Of a DNA stretch of 64,000 nucleotides, positions 30,963-40,071 are shown piece by piece. Position 1 is the stretch's first letter; each line of letters begins with the position of its first letter. The position numbers and the translations under genes are program-made. A model generated the notes under the pieces. It saw only the letters and a program-made list of their open reading frames with translations. It was not told the origin of the DNA and did not search any database. This DNA comes from Citrobacter farmeri (GTDB lineage: Bacteria; Pseudomonadota; Gammaproteobacteria; Enterobacterales; Enterobacteriaceae), in contig NZ_CP077291.1 of NCBI RefSeq assembly GCF_019048065.1, forward strand, positions 1,612,001 to 1,676,000, written 5' to 3'.

Positions 30963-30987
30963 AAAAAAAGCGCCGCGTGAGCGGCGC
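30963..30987 (-). terminator. metG terminator
   Basis: Read on the minus strand, GCGCCGC-TCAC-GCGGCGC forms a 7-bp GC stem (plus 30970-30987) followed by a run of seven T (plus 30963-30969). It lies 13 bases after the metG stop. Confidence 0.9.
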
Positions 30988-30999
30988 CTGAGAGAGGGG

Positions 31000-33033
31000 T
31001 TATTTAACCTGATGTCCAGGCTTCGCGCCTTCATCCGGGCTCAGCAGGAAGATATCTTTTCCGCCAGGACCGGCAGCCATCACCATCCCTTCTGAGATAC
31101 CGAAGCGCATTTTACGCGGCGCCAGGTTCGCCACCATGATGGTATGACGACCAATCAGCACCTGCGGATCCGGATAGGCAGAGCGAATACCGGAGAAGAC
31201 GTTACGCTTCTCGCCGCCCAGGTCCAGCGTCAGGCGCAGCAACTTATCGGAGCCGTCAACGAACTCGGCGTTTTCAATCAGCGCCACGCGCAGATCGACT
31301 TTGGCGAAATCGTCAAAAGAGATCGTTTCCTGAATCGGATCGTCTGCCAGCGGGCCGGTCACTGGCGCGGCCATGGCTTTGACCTCTTCCTTAGACGCTT
31401 CAACCAGCGCGTCAACCTGTTTCATGTCGATACGGTTGTACAAGGCTTTGAAGGTGTTCACCTTGTGGCCCAGCAGTGGTTGTGCAATTGCATCCCAGCT
31501 CAGTTCCGTGTTGAGGAACGCTTCGACGCGCTCGCTCAGCGTCGGCAGAACCGGCTTCAGGTAAGTCATCAGCACGCGGAACAGGTTGATACCCATTGAG
31601 CAAATCGCCTGAAGGTCCGCGTCGCGACCTTCCTGTTTCGCCACGACCCACGGGGCCTGCTCGTCCACATAACGGTTTGCGACATCCGCCAGCGCCATGA
31701 TTTCACGAATCGCTTTGTTGAATTCACGGCTTTCCCACGCTTCGCCAATAACAGTCGCTGCGTCGGTAAACGTTTTATAAAGCGCTGGATCGGCCAGCTC
31801 TGCCGCCAGCACGCCATCAAAACGCTTGCTGATAAAGCCAGCGTTACGGGATGCGAGGTTAACGACCTTGTTGACAATATCGGTGTTCACGCGCTGGACG
31901 AAATCTCCCAGATTCAGGTCAATATCATCAATGCGTGAAGAGAGTTTCGCGGTGTAGTAGTAGCGCAGGCTATCAGCGTCAAAATGGTTCAGCCAGGTGC
32001 TGGCCTTAATAAAGGTGCCGCGGGATTTGGACATCTTCGCGCCGTTGACCGTGACATAACCATGAACGAACAGGTTCGTCGGCTTGCGGAAGTTGCTGCC
32101 TTCCAGCATCGCCGGCCAGAACAGGCTGTGGAAGTAAACGATGTCTTTGCCGATGAAGTGATACAGCTCGGCAGTAGAATCTTTCTTCCAGTATTCGTCG
32201 AAGCTGACGGTATCACCGCGCTTGTCGCACAGGTTTTTGAAGGAGCCCATGTAGCCGATTGGCGCATCCAGCCAGACATAGAAATATTTGCCTGGTGCAT
32301 TCGGGATTTCAAAACCGAAGTAAGGCGCATCGCGGGAGATATCCCACTGTTGCAGGCCAGATTCAAACCATTCCTGCATTTTGTTTGCAACCTGCTCCTG
32401 CAACGCGCCGCTACGGGTCCACGCCTGTAGCATTTCGCTGAAAGAGGGCAGGTCAAAGAAGAAGTGTTCAGAGTCACGCATCACCGGCGTTGCGCCAGAC
32501 ACCACGGATTTCGGCTCGATCAGCTCAGTCGGGCTGTAGGTCGCGCCGCACACTTCGCAGTTGTCGCCGTATTGATCCGGTGATTTACATTTCGGGCAGG
32601 TGCCTTTTACAAAACGATCTGGCAGGAACATGCCTTTTTCCGGATCGTAAAGCTGAGAGATAGTGCGGTTCTTAATAAAACCGTTTTCTTTCAGGCGGGT
32701 ATAGATAAGCTCAGACAGCTCCCGATTCTCTTCGCTGTGCGTGGAATGGTAGTTGTCATAGCTGATGTTGAACCCGGCGAAATCCGTCTGGTGCTCCTGA
32801 CTCATTTCACCAATCATCTGCTCCGGAGTGATACCCAACTGTTGCGCTTTCAGCATGATTGGCGTGCCGTGGGCGTCGTCGGCGCAGATGAAGTTGACCT
32901 CGTGGCCGCGCATTCGCTGGTAACGGACCCAGACATCAGCCTGGATGTGCTCCAGCATATGGCCGAGGTGGATTGAGCCGTTGGCGTACGGGAGTGCGCA
33001 CGTTACCAGAATTTTCTTCGCGACTTGAGTCAT
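31000..33033 (-). CDS. metG: methionyl-tRNA synthetase
   Basis: A 677-residue class I tRNA synthetase that charges initiator and elongator tRNA-Met. Signatures are HLGH (HIGH motif) near residue 22, a zinc knuckle with CPKC and CEVCG, and KMSKS. A C-terminal EMAP/Trbp111-like tRNA-binding and dimerisation domain follows (about residues 575-677). The start at 33033 ([19 protein letters not shown]) matches E. coli; a 27-codon longer frame exists. Divergent from mrp. Confidence 0.97.
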   Translation of the reverse strand: MTQVAKKILVTCALPYANGSIHLGHMLEHIQADVWVRYQRMRGHEVNFICADDAHGTPIMLKAQQLGITPEQMIGEMSQEHQTDFAGFNISYDNYHSTHSEENRELSELIYTRLKENGFIKNRTISQLYDPEKGMFLPDRFVKGTCPKCKSPDQYGDNCEVCGATYSPTELIEPKSVVSGATPVMRDSEHFFFDLPSFSEMLQAWTRSGALQEQVANKMQEWFESGLQQWDISRDAPYFGFEIPNAPGKYFYVWLDAPIGYMGSFKNLCDKRGDTVSFDEYWKKDSTAELYHFIGKDIVYFHSLFWPAMLEGSNFRKPTNLFVHGYVTVNGAKMSKSRGTFIKASTWLNHFDADSLRYYYTAKLSSRIDDIDLNLGDFVQRVNTDIVNKVVNLASRNAGFISKRFDGVLAAELADPALYKTFTDAATVIGEAWESREFNKAIREIMALADVANRYVDEQAPWVVAKQEGRDADLQAICSMGINLFRVLMTYLKPVLPTLSERVEAFLNTELSWDAIAQPLLGHKVNTFKALYNRIDMKQVDALVEASKEEVKAMAAPVTGPLADDPIQETISFDDFAKVDLRVALIENAEFVDGSDKLLRLTLDLGGEKRNVFSGIRSAYPDPQVLIGRHTIMVANLAPRKMRFGISEGMVMAAGPGGKDIFLLSPDEGAKPGHQVK

Positions 33034-33199
33034 AGTAGGTATTACTTCTTCTCTGTTGAAAGGGGGTTCTGATGTTACCTGAAAGGGAATAACTACGCCA
33101 AGAATTAAGGGCATTAAACCATAAATGATTAATTGTTACCGCTGGAGTAAACTACCTCGCTACAATTGACCTTTTCAGAACAACAAAAAAGGAGTCGGG

Positions 33200-34309
33200 A
33201 TGAACGCACAATCCCAGGCTAAATCACCAGAGACCCTGCGCGCGATGGTCGCCGGGACGCTGGCGAATTTTCAGCACCCCACCCTGAAGCATAATCTGAC
33301 GACGCTTAAGGCGTTACACCATGTCGCCTGGATGGATGACACGCTGCACGTTGAACTGGTCATGCCGTTCGTCTGGCACAGTGCATTTGAGGTGTTAAAA
33401 GAGCAATGTAGCGCTGATCTGCTGCGCATCACCGGGGCGAAAGCGATCGACTGGAAGCTTTCTCACACGATTGCCACCCTGAAGCGTGTGAAAAATCAGC
33501 CGGGTGTGAATGGCGTGAAGAACATTATCGCCGTCAGTTCCGGTAAAGGCGGCGTTGGGAAATCGTCGACAGCGGTCAATCTGGCGCTGGCACTGGCGGC
33601 AGAAGGGGCGAAAGTGGGGATTCTGGACGCCGATATTTATGGGCCGTCGATCCCGACCATGCTGGGCGCGGAAAATCAGCGTCCAACCTCGCCGGATGGC
33701 ACCCATATGGCACCAATTATGTCCCACGGCCTGGCGACGAACTCCATCGGCTATCTGGTCACTGATGATAACGCGATGGTCTGGCGTGGGCCGATGGCCA
33801 GCAAAGCGCTGATGCAGATGCTGCAGGAGACGCTGTGGCCGGATCTGGATTACCTCGTGCTGGATATGCCCCCGGGCACCGGTGACATCCAACTGACCCT
33901 GGCGCAAAACATTCCGGTCACAGGTGCTGTCGTGGTCACCACGCCGCAGGACATCGCGCTGATCGACGCCAAAAAAGGTATCGTCATGTTTGAAAAAGTC
34001 GAAGTGCCGGTATTGGGCATTGTCGAAAATATGAGCATGCATATCTGCAGCAATTGCGGCCATCATGAGCCGATCTTTGGCACTGGCGGCGCGCAGAAAC
34101 TGGCTGAGCAGTATCACACGCAACTGCTGGGGCAGATGCCGCTGCATATCAGTCTGCGTGAAGATCTCGATCGCGGAACGCCGACCGTCATCAGTCGTCC
34201 GGACAGTGATTTTACCGTAATGTATCGAGAACTGGCGGGACGTGTGGCCGCGCAGCTTTACTGGCAGGGTGAAGTCATCCCTGGTGAAATTGCCTTTCGC
34301 GCCGTCTGA
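33200..34309 (+). CDS. mrp: iron-sulfur cluster carrier ATPase Mrp/ApbC
   Basis: A 369-residue P-loop ATPase of the ParA/MinD group that binds and transfers iron-sulfur clusters. The N-terminal MIP18-like domain (residues 1-100) precedes a deviant Walker A SSGKGGVGKSS, and the cluster-binding CSNC (CxxC) follows in the second half. In the ApbC family this acts in cluster delivery to target enzymes. AAGGAG lies 10 bases before the ATG. Divergent from metG, as in E. coli. Confidence 0.96.
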   Translation: MNAQSQAKSPETLRAMVAGTLANFQHPTLKHNLTTLKALHHVAWMDDTLHVELVMPFVWHSAFEVLKEQCSADLLRITGAKAIDWKLSHTIATLKRVKNQPGVNGVKNIIAVSSGKGGVGKSSTAVNLALALAAEGAKVGILDADIYGPSIPTMLGAENQRPTSPDGTHMAPIMSHGLATNSIGYLVTDDNAMVWRGPMASKALMQMLQETLWPDLDYLVLDMPPGTGDIQLTLAQNIPVTGAVVVTTPQDIALIDAKKGIVMFEKVEVPVLGIVENMSMHICSNCGHHEPIFGTGGAQKLAEQYHTQLLGQMPLHISLREDLDRGTPTVISRPDSDFTVMYRELAGRVAAQLYWQGEVIPGEIAFRAV

Positions 34310-34621
34310 TTTCTGCTGAACGGTTTCGTTATCTCCATTCGCCGTATCTGTTTAATATTGATGCGGTGAATGTCTAATTTAAATAATGCTGTCTGAATTA
34401 TGTAGCGCCACTGAACAGGACAGCTATTTTTCTTAAGAAAGAAGCGTAATCCAGCATTTAAATGGCTCATTCCCGTGCGATTAATTTATTCTTTCTATTG
34501 GTATGGCAATGGAGTCATGACCATACTTTACAGGCAGACGAACTGTGCTGTAACTATTTTGACTACAGGGATTACACTAAAGTAAATGTTTGAATTCCCC
34601 CTCAGTCCGAGGGGGCGAATC
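34310..34621. other. 312-base AT-rich gap after mrp, no gene seen
   Basis: No supported reading frame lies here. The only clear structure is a 7-bp stem (CCCCCTC at 34597-34603 and GAGGGGG at 34609-34615) just after the rcnB stop on the minus strand. It may end the rcnB message, although no T run follows it there. Confidence 0.6.
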
Positions 34622-34948
34622 TCAGCGGTGGTAAAAAATCTCGCCATCGTAGGCTTTAATAATTTTACCGTCAGCGTCATTGATCAACACGTACGCACCG
34701 CCCATATAGGTCCAGTGAGTCCCTGCATCCGGAGCGGGTAAATTTCGTAACTGCCACTGTTTGATACTGTATTCGTCTGTACGATACATTGCTGGCACCG
34801 TATCGCCCGGTTTGAAATGGGTGAAGTCAGCGATGAAACCGCTAAGTTCGTACTGATCAATCCCCTTCGCGGCGACGGTTGTAGCAGGTGCGGCCCAGAC
34901 CGCGCTGGATGCGAGCAGCAGCACGCCCATCACCAATTTGTTCTTCAT
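34622..34948 (-). CDS. rcnB: periplasmic nickel/cobalt homeostasis protein RcnB
   Basis: A 108-residue secreted protein. Signal peptide about residues 1-20 (ends AVWA), then the RcnB core with KPGDTVPAMYRTDEYSIKQW and LPAPDAGTHWTYMGGAYVLI. In E. coli RcnB works with the efflux pump RcnA in Ni/Co tolerance. The start at 34948 (MKNKLVMG) is chosen over a GTG five codons earlier. rcnR and rcnA, which precede rcnB in E. coli, are not present in this window, so the protein is either orphaned or served by genes elsewhere. Confidence 0.92.
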   Translation of the reverse strand: MKNKLVMGVLLLASSAVWAAPATTVAAKGIDQYELSGFIADFTHFKPGDTVPAMYRTDEYSIKQWQLRNLPAPDAGTHWTYMGGAYVLINDADGKIIKAYDGEIFYHR

Positions 34949-34952
34949 ACGT

Positions 34953-35153
34953 CTACGCTCCACTGTTAAGACCCTCTAAATCAGTCGGGTATATTTCCCG
35001 GTCTACATGATAACTGACAAGCGCTGGTTTGTTAGATTCCCGAAAATTTCGTAAAAAATGTAAATACATTTTTTCGTCTGACAACTGCACTATAGAAGAA
35101 TTCGGCCAAAAATGATGGTGGAAGACAGCGTTTTCGGACCACTGGCTACCCAT
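34953..35153 (-). CDS. unrecognised small ORF, 66 residues
   Basis: An open frame starting MGSQWSENAVFHHHFWPN and ending GLNSGA just before rcnB. I do not recognise it. It is soluble in character, with a charged middle (SDEKMYLHFLRNFRESNK). Its ATG overlaps the stop of the upstream small ORF by 8 bases in an ATGGGTAG arrangement, so it could be translationally coupled, or both may be parts of one frameshifted gene. Being AT-rich and without a known match it may be non-coding. Confidence 0.3.
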   Translation of the reverse strand: MGSQWSENAVFHHHFWPNSSIVQLSDEKMYLHFLRNFRESNKPALVSYHVDREIYPTDLEGLNSGA

Positions 35154-35280
35154 GCCACGATCCCCAGATGCAAAAGTGTAGCCGCTCGGCATACATCACA
35201 CCTGCGATGAAGCCCATAGAGATCAGCAGTGAATACAGAAAAAGAGAGAGGATTATCAACGTTAACGAATTCGGTTTCAT
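35146..35280 (-). CDS. unrecognised small membrane ORF, 44 residues
   Basis: A 44-codon frame from 35280 beginning MKPNSLTLIILSLFLYSLL, one predicted membrane helix at about residues 6-29, then MYAERLHFCIWGSWHG. No strong ribosome site precedes it. It overlaps the next small ORF. I recognise no family. A membrane anchor followed in another frame by a soluble part is what a single frameshifted gene would also look like. Confidence 0.3.
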   Translation of the reverse strand: MKPNSLTLIILSLFLYSLLISMGFIAGVMYAERLHFCIWGSWHG

Positions 35281-35693
35281 ATTGAAATATATTTCATAAA
35301 CAGAGACGCCAGGAATGTTTTTATAGATAACAATTAATCAATGTCAGCATATAAATTATCTTACGCGATACTATGGCGTAGTGAGCATTTTTTGATCTTG
35401 ATAAATATCATAATATTTAACGTATTTAATAGTATGGATGGAATGGTATTTGATGACATTGTATCTTTGTGTTTTCTTAGTTAATTAATTGCTAATTTAA
35501 TAAATCAGAATGAAAAAACAGCCAGGAGTGCTCTTATTTTTCATGCCGGGAGAATCTGTTAATCGCGACACCACATGAATTATATTGACAGGAAAGAACG
35601 ACAAAAATATCCTGCACGTGATCTGTTGATATCAAATTCGCGGCTGGCCAGCTGCATTATTTTTTTTGTTAACTAATGATGGTGACGGTAGTT
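35281..35693. other. 413-base AT-rich intergenic region with an FNR-like site
   Basis: No gene is supported here. TTGATAAATATCAT at 35398-35411 is one base from the FNR consensus TTGAT-N4-ATCAA. It lies about 280 bases from the lipoprotein start and 120 from the small ORF start, so its target is unclear. The rest is AT-rich and without repeats that I can see. Confidence 0.4.
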
Positions 35694-36128
35694 ATGAAAG
35701 CGTTAAGCATAAAAAAGACAATTTATGTTCTGGTTATCGCAAGCGTATTATCTGGTTGCGTTTCGGAAGAAGAACGCCTCGCGCGCTGTGAAGCTAAAGG
35801 GGTAAGCCGTGATGTTTGCTACCAGGTCGATCGTGCCAATCAGCAAATGATTGCCAGCAATGCGCAGCAGAACGCTTATGCCAATGCTCGCGCTGCGGTA
35901 AAACAGCATGCGCAGGCCGCAAAGAAAAAAAGCGTCTATTACTATGAAGGACTGGAAATCAAAAAGGTCAGTACCGGTTTGAATATTAATGGTTTGCCTG
36001 CGGCGGTCGTGGAGAAAGAGGAAAGCGCCACCGTTTATCAGCAAGGTTTACATTATTTTATCGTGTACAGCACGGGACGGTTAGCGGTACTTAATGACCA
36101 GCGCCAGATGCTGGGTTGGGCAAAATAA
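35694..36128 (+). CDS. unrecognised lipoprotein, 144 residues
   Basis: The start at 35694 (MKALSIKKTIYVLVIASVLSG) leads to lipobox LSGC with the lipid Cys at residue 22, followed by VSEEERLARCEAKGVSRDVCYQV. Two further cysteines at about residues 31 and 40 may pair. Residues 48-80 are Ala/Gln/Asn-rich and look helical; the C-terminal part is beta-like (VYQQGLHYFIVYSTGRLAVL). The family is not known to me. It follows GGTGACGG at the expected distance and is followed by a terminator. Lies in the AT-rich accessory interval. Confidence 0.75.
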   Translation: MKALSIKKTIYVLVIASVLSGCVSEEERLARCEAKGVSRDVCYQVDRANQQMIASNAQQNAYANARAAVKQHAQAAKKKSVYYYEGLEIKKVSTGLNINGLPAAVVEKEESATVYQQGLHYFIVYSTGRLAVLNDQRQMLGWAK

Positions 36129-36186
36129 AAAATCATCGTTTGCTGTCCGTGCGGCGGGTCAGATAAAAATTATTTTTTGCCAGAAA

Positions 36187-36218
36187 GGCGGCGCTTCATG
36201 TTGAAGCGCCGCCGTTTT
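36187..36218. terminator. strong terminator between lipoprotein and autotransporter
   Basis: A perfect 12-bp stem GGCGGCGCTTCA (36187-36198) and TGAAGCGCCGCC (36202-36213) with a TGT loop and GTTTT after it. It serves the lipoprotein gene; on the minus strand CTTTCTG after the stem gives only a weak tail for the convergent autotransporter gene. Confidence 0.88.
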
Positions 36219-36250
36219 AACAGATACCTTAGCGTTGTTTCACTCTGTTC

Positions 36251-37084
36251 TTACCAGCCTAATGAAGCCGAAGCCGCCACGACGGAATCACCGTCAGACG
36301 TTCCGGCATAGCTAACCGTTGCGGCGACATTTTCCGCGAATTTATGACGATAACCCATGGCATAACCTTGTTCACTTTTAAAATCAGCAGCGCCAACAGC
36401 AATAGCATTATCGGTATCAACATAGTGAAGTCCGGCGATAGAAGCGGCTCCAGCAATACCACTACGGTATTCTTTACGATCGTCGTTTTGCTGTTTTTCC
36501 ATTGAAGAGAAGCGCGAATTATTTTGATTTTCCAGGGTTGTAATACGCGTTTCATGGTTAGCTAACTGGCCGGTGTGTGTCTGAATGACACTATCTTGCG
36601 CTTTTTGTTTAGTTTGCACGTCAGACACCGCGACCTGGTTAGTCGCCACACGCTGTAATGCAGTGTCAGCTTTACCACCATTTGTGTTAATTAACACGTT
36701 TTGATCGTTATCGACAATTTTCTGGTTAGCTTTGTTCGTGGCAATATCATCGCGATTCTTAATGATTGCCTGGCCGTCATATTGTTCATCCAGAGTGACA
36801 CGTTGTACCAGGTTATCATGATCGGTGCGAATTTGTTGTGCATAAGTGGCAACATTATTCACCTGAGTCACATCCGCTTTACCCGCTTCCAGGGCGGATA
36901 TTTGTCCTTCGTGTTTTTGCAGATCATATGTTGCACTATCAATTCCGGAAATGATAAATCCTCCATTCGTATTTTGATTGACGACCGCAACATCAACGTT
37001 AGCCGCCTGGGCTGCAGGGGCAAGGGAAGTGAACAGAGCAGAGAAAACGACAACAGCAATAATGGATTTATTTACAGATTTCAT
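36251..37084 (-). CDS. short trimeric autotransporter (YadA-like anchor)
   Basis: A 277-residue protein: signal peptide about residues 1-27 (ends AAQA), a passenger of about 175 residues that is mostly coiled-coil (heptad-like runs such as HETRITTLENQNNSRFSSMEK) and a C-terminal YadA anchor of about 70 residues (SGIAGAASIAGLHYVDTDN ... SASLGW) ending in Trp, as outer-membrane barrels do. Three copies should form one 12-strand pore. No YadA head repeats (ISNVANGTATND type) are seen, so the stalk is short and any binding must be made by coiled-coil. It is likely surface-exposed; partner unknown. Located where E. coli has rcnRA and yeh fimbriae. Confidence 0.88.
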   Translation of the reverse strand: MKSVNKSIIAVVVFSALFTSLAPAAQAANVDVAVVNQNTNGGFIISGIDSATYDLQKHEGQISALEAGKADVTQVNNVATYAQQIRTDHDNLVQRVTLDEQYDGQAIIKNRDDIATNKANQKIVDNDQNVLINTNGGKADTALQRVATNQVAVSDVQTKQKAQDSVIQTHTGQLANHETRITTLENQNNSRFSSMEKQQNDDRKEYRSGIAGAASIAGLHYVDTDNAIAVGAADFKSEQGYAMGYRHKFAENVAATVSYAGTSDGDSVVAASASLGW

Positions 37085-37574
37085 TTGAAATTCTCACATT
37101 CAAAACACGATATAAAAACAGTTATTCCCACTCTTTTTAATTACGAGTGTGATTCAATAGTTGTTAATAAAAATGGATGTCAACATTAATAATACGTTTA
37201 GAGTATCTTAATTCAGAATCTCCTTAATTCGTGAGGCGAACTATCCACTAATGCAAGGCTAATAATCTTGACCTGGATCACATTTGAGTTTAATAAATAA
37301 GGAGGTGTTTCGAGTTATGTTTGGATTATTTTAATGTAAACATTAATAAGCCAGTCAGCATAAGGTGTTGCCAGGGGAAATATGTTTATGAAGTGGCGAA
37401 AATAATGATTTTCTGCATTAATAAATATTTTATTGCTTATAAGCGTTGACCACGTTTTGTCCTGATGATGCTGTAGTTGCTACGCACAGAAAAACTCCTT
37501 GCACCTGCTCGGTACAGGCGGTTACACTAAATATCGATATTTTGATATGTAATTAATTGTTTTATCAGTAATTT
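37085..37574. other. 490-base AT-rich region between the autotransporter and the thiM leader
   Basis: No gene is supported. A CRP-like sequence reads on the minus strand as TGTGATCCAGGTCAAG (plus 37267-37282); the first half-site is perfect, the second TCAAG. It is about 190 bases upstream of the autotransporter gene, a long distance for direct CRP activation. The thiM promoter must also be here, upstream of 37575, but I cannot fix it. Confidence 0.4.
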
Positions 37575-37653
37575 GACTCGGGGTGCCCCTTTTTATTAAG
37601 GGCTGAGAAATACCCGTACCACCTGATCTGGATAATGCCAGCGTAGGGAAGTC
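37575..37653 (+). ncRNA. TPP riboswitch in the thiM leader
   Basis: The conserved thi-box elements are CTGAGAAATACCCG and ACCTGATCTGGATAATGCCA, with the closing P1 arms GACTCGGGG on the left and AGGGAAGTC on the right. It lies 44 bases before the thiM start. The E. coli thiM aptamer, with nearly the same core, hides the ribosome site when thiamine pyrophosphate is bound, so thiMD should be shut off by TPP. Confidence 0.95.
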
Positions 37654-37697
37654 AGACACCACTCGTGTCCCTTCTTCGCGCGGGCAGGAGCGTAATC

Positions 37698-38486
37698 ATG
37701 CAGCCTGACCTGCACAGCCGCGAACATGCGGTTCGTATCTTAAAACAATTTCGTACCCTTTCTCCGTTAACACACTGTATGACCAATGACGTCGTACAGA
37801 GTTTTACCGCCAATACGCTACTGGCGCTGGGCGCTTCTCCGGCGATGGTGATTGAGCCGGAAGAGGCTCGCCAGTTCGCAGCCCTTGCCAGCGCCTTGCT
37901 TATTAACGTGGGTACGCTGACCCAGCCGCGCGCGCGGGCAATGCGCGCGGCGGTTGAGCAGGCGAACAGCGCAAAAACACCCTGGACACTGGATCCCGTC
38001 GCCGTGGGCGCGCTCGAGTTTCGCCGCCGTTTCTGCCTTGAACTCCTTGCCTTAAAACCTGCAGCCGTTCGCGGTAATGCCTCTGAGATCCTGACGTTAG
38101 CGGGTGAAAGCGCCGGGGGACGCGGTGTGGATGCCACCGATGCGGTCACAACGGCTCTGCCTGCGGCGCAGGTTCTGGCACGCCAGACCGGCGCTATTGT
38201 GGTGGTTACCGGTGAAGTGGATTACATCACAGATGGTGAGCGCACTCTGCGCGTCACCGGTGGTGACCCGTTGATGACGAAGGTCGTGGGCACCGGGTGC
38301 GCGCTTTCTGCCGTGGTGGCCGCCAGTTGTGCGCTGCCCGGAAACCGAATCGAAAATATCGCTTCTGCCTGTGGGTGGATGAAACAGGCGGGGCTGATTG
38401 CCAGTAAAACCTGTCACGGCCCCGGCAGTTTCATTCCGGCATTTCTCGATGCGCTCTACACCCTGGATACGGAGGTCGCAGCATGA
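37698..38486 (+). CDS. thiM: hydroxyethylthiazole kinase
   Basis: A 262-residue ribokinase-like enzyme that phosphorylates 4-methyl-5-(2-hydroxyethyl)thiazole in thiamine salvage. Visible are [30 protein letters not shown] and the C-terminal [14 protein letters not shown] anion hole with catalytic Cys. The start at 37698 ([15 protein letters not shown]) follows CAGGAG and gives the E. coli length; a start 11 codons earlier would lie in the riboswitch tail. Overlaps thiD by 4 bases. Confidence 0.96.
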   Translation: MQPDLHSREHAVRILKQFRTLSPLTHCMTNDVVQSFTANTLLALGASPAMVIEPEEARQFAALASALLINVGTLTQPRARAMRAAVEQANSAKTPWTLDPVAVGALEFRRRFCLELLALKPAAVRGNASEILTLAGESAGGRGVDATDAVTTALPAAQVLARQTGAIVVVTGEVDYITDGERTLRVTGGDPLMTKVVGTGCALSAVVAASCALPGNRIENIASACGWMKQAGLIASKTCHGPGSFIPAFLDALYTLDTEVAA

Positions 38487-39283
38487 AGCGGATTAACGCC
38501 TTGACGATTGCCGGCACCGATCCCAGCGGTGGCGCGGGCATTCAGGCCGATCTGAAAACCTTTTCGGCGCTTGGCGCTTACGGCTGTTCGGTGATTACCG
38601 CGCTGGTGGCGCAGAATACGCGTGGCGTACAGTCGGTATATCGCATTGAACCCGATTTTGTTGCCGCGCAGCTCGATTCGGTGTTCAGCGATGTGCGCAT
38701 CGATACCACCAAAATCGGCATGCTGGCGGAAACTGACATTATCGAGGCGGTGGCTGAGCGCTTGCAGTGTTATCGGGTGCAGAACGTGGTGCTCGACACA
38801 GTCATGCTGGCGAAAAGCGGCGATCCGTTGCTTTCGCCTTCTGCCGTTGAGACATTGCGCAAGCGACTGCTGCCGCAGGTTTCGCTGATTACGCCCAACC
38901 TGCCTGAAGCGGCAGCGTTGCTGGATTGTTCACATGCGCGTTCAGAAAAAGAGATGCTTGAACAGGGACGGGCGCTGCTGGCGATGGGCTGTGGCGCGGT
39001 GTTAATGAAAGGCGGTCATCTGGATGATAAGCAAAGCCCTGACTGGCTTTTTACGGCTGACGGTGAGCAGCGTTTTACCGCACCGCGGGTGATGACCAAA
39101 AACACGCACGGCACCGGTTGCACGCTTTCTGCGGCGCTGGCCGCACTGCGTCCCCGACATGCTGACTGGGCAGGGGCGGTGCAGGAGGCGAAAGTCTGGT
39201 TGTCGGCGGCGCTGGCGCAGGCGGATACGCTGGAGGTCGGGCACGGCATTGGGCCTGTTCATCATTTCCACGCGTACTGGTAG
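38483..39283 (+). CDS. thiD: hydroxymethylpyrimidine/phosphomethylpyrimidine kinase
   Basis: A 266-residue ribokinase-fold enzyme that makes HMP-diphosphate for thiamine synthesis in two phosphorylations. The substrate loop [29 protein letters not shown] and the catalytic [16 protein letters not shown] are present. Coupled to thiM, so under the same TPP riboswitch. Confidence 0.96.
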   Translation: MKRINALTIAGTDPSGGAGIQADLKTFSALGAYGCSVITALVAQNTRGVQSVYRIEPDFVAAQLDSVFSDVRIDTTKIGMLAETDIIEAVAERLQCYRVQNVVLDTVMLAKSGDPLLSPSAVETLRKRLLPQVSLITPNLPEAAALLDCSHARSEKEMLEQGRALLAMGCGAVLMKGGHLDDKQSPDWLFTADGEQRFTAPRVMTKNTHGTGCTLSAALAALRPRHADWAGAVQEAKVWLSAALAQADTLEVGHGIGPVHHFHAYW

Positions 39284-39324
39284 CGTATATACTGGCAGCA
39301 GACTGGCTGTCAGGAAAAAGACTC

Positions 39325-40071
39325 ATGGAACAAGCGCATACTCAACTTATCGCGCAACTGAACGAACGTATTTCAGCGGTGGATAATACGCCGCTCTATA
39401 TCAAGTTTGCCGAGACGGTGAAAAATGCCGTGCGCAGTGGAGTGCTTGAACACGGCAATATTTTGCCAGGCGAGCGGGATCTCAGCCAGTTGACTGGTGT
39501 GTCACGCATCACGGTGCGTAAAGCGATGCAGGCACTGGAAGAAGAGGGCGTGGTGACACGTGCGCGCGGCTACGGTACCCAGATCAACAATATCTTTGAG
39601 TATTCGCTGAAAGAGGCGCGCGGTTTTTCTCAGCAGGTTGTCCTGCGTGGGAAAAAACCAGACACCTTATGGGTTAACAAGCGAGTCGTGAAGTGCCCGG
39701 AAGAGGTGGCGCAACAGTTAGCGATTGCTGCCGGTAGCGATGTTTTTCTGCTTAAACGCATTCGCTACGTCGATGAAGATGCCGTGTCTATCGAAGAGTC
39801 GTGGGTGCCCGCGCATCTCATTCATGATGCCGATGAGATAGGCATATCGCTGTATGACTATTTCCGTAGCCAACACATCCACCCACAGCGTACCCGCTCG
39901 CGGGTTAGCGCAAAAATGCCGGATGCCGAGTTCCAGTCACATATCCAGATGGACAGTAAAGTGCCGGTGCTGGTGATCAAACAAGTGGCGCTTGATCAGC
40001 AGCAGCGTCCCATTGAGTACAGCATCAGCTACTGCCGAAGCGATTTATACGTTTTTGTGTGCGAGGAGTAA
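39325..40071 (+). CDS. yegW: GntR-family regulator YegW
   Basis: A 248-residue HutC-subfamily regulator: N-terminal winged helix (LPGERDLSQLTGVSRITVRKAMQALEEEGVVTRARGYGTQ, about residues 50-90) and a C-terminal UTRA ligand domain. It sits convergent to yegV-yegU-yegT, whose sugar-kinase/nucleoside transport genes are its natural candidate targets, but no ligand is known. Its 3' end overlaps that of yegV by 27 bases on the other strand. Confidence 0.92.
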   Translation: MEQAHTQLIAQLNERISAVDNTPLYIKFAETVKNAVRSGVLEHGNILPGERDLSQLTGVSRITVRKAMQALEEEGVVTRARGYGTQINNIFEYSLKEARGFSQQVVLRGKKPDTLWVNKRVVKCPEEVAQQLAIAAGSDVFLLKRIRYVDEDAVSIEESWVPAHLIHDADEIGISLYDYFRSQHIHPQRTRSRVSAKMPDAEFQSHIQMDSKVPVLVIKQVALDQQQRPIEYSISYCRSDLYVFVCEE

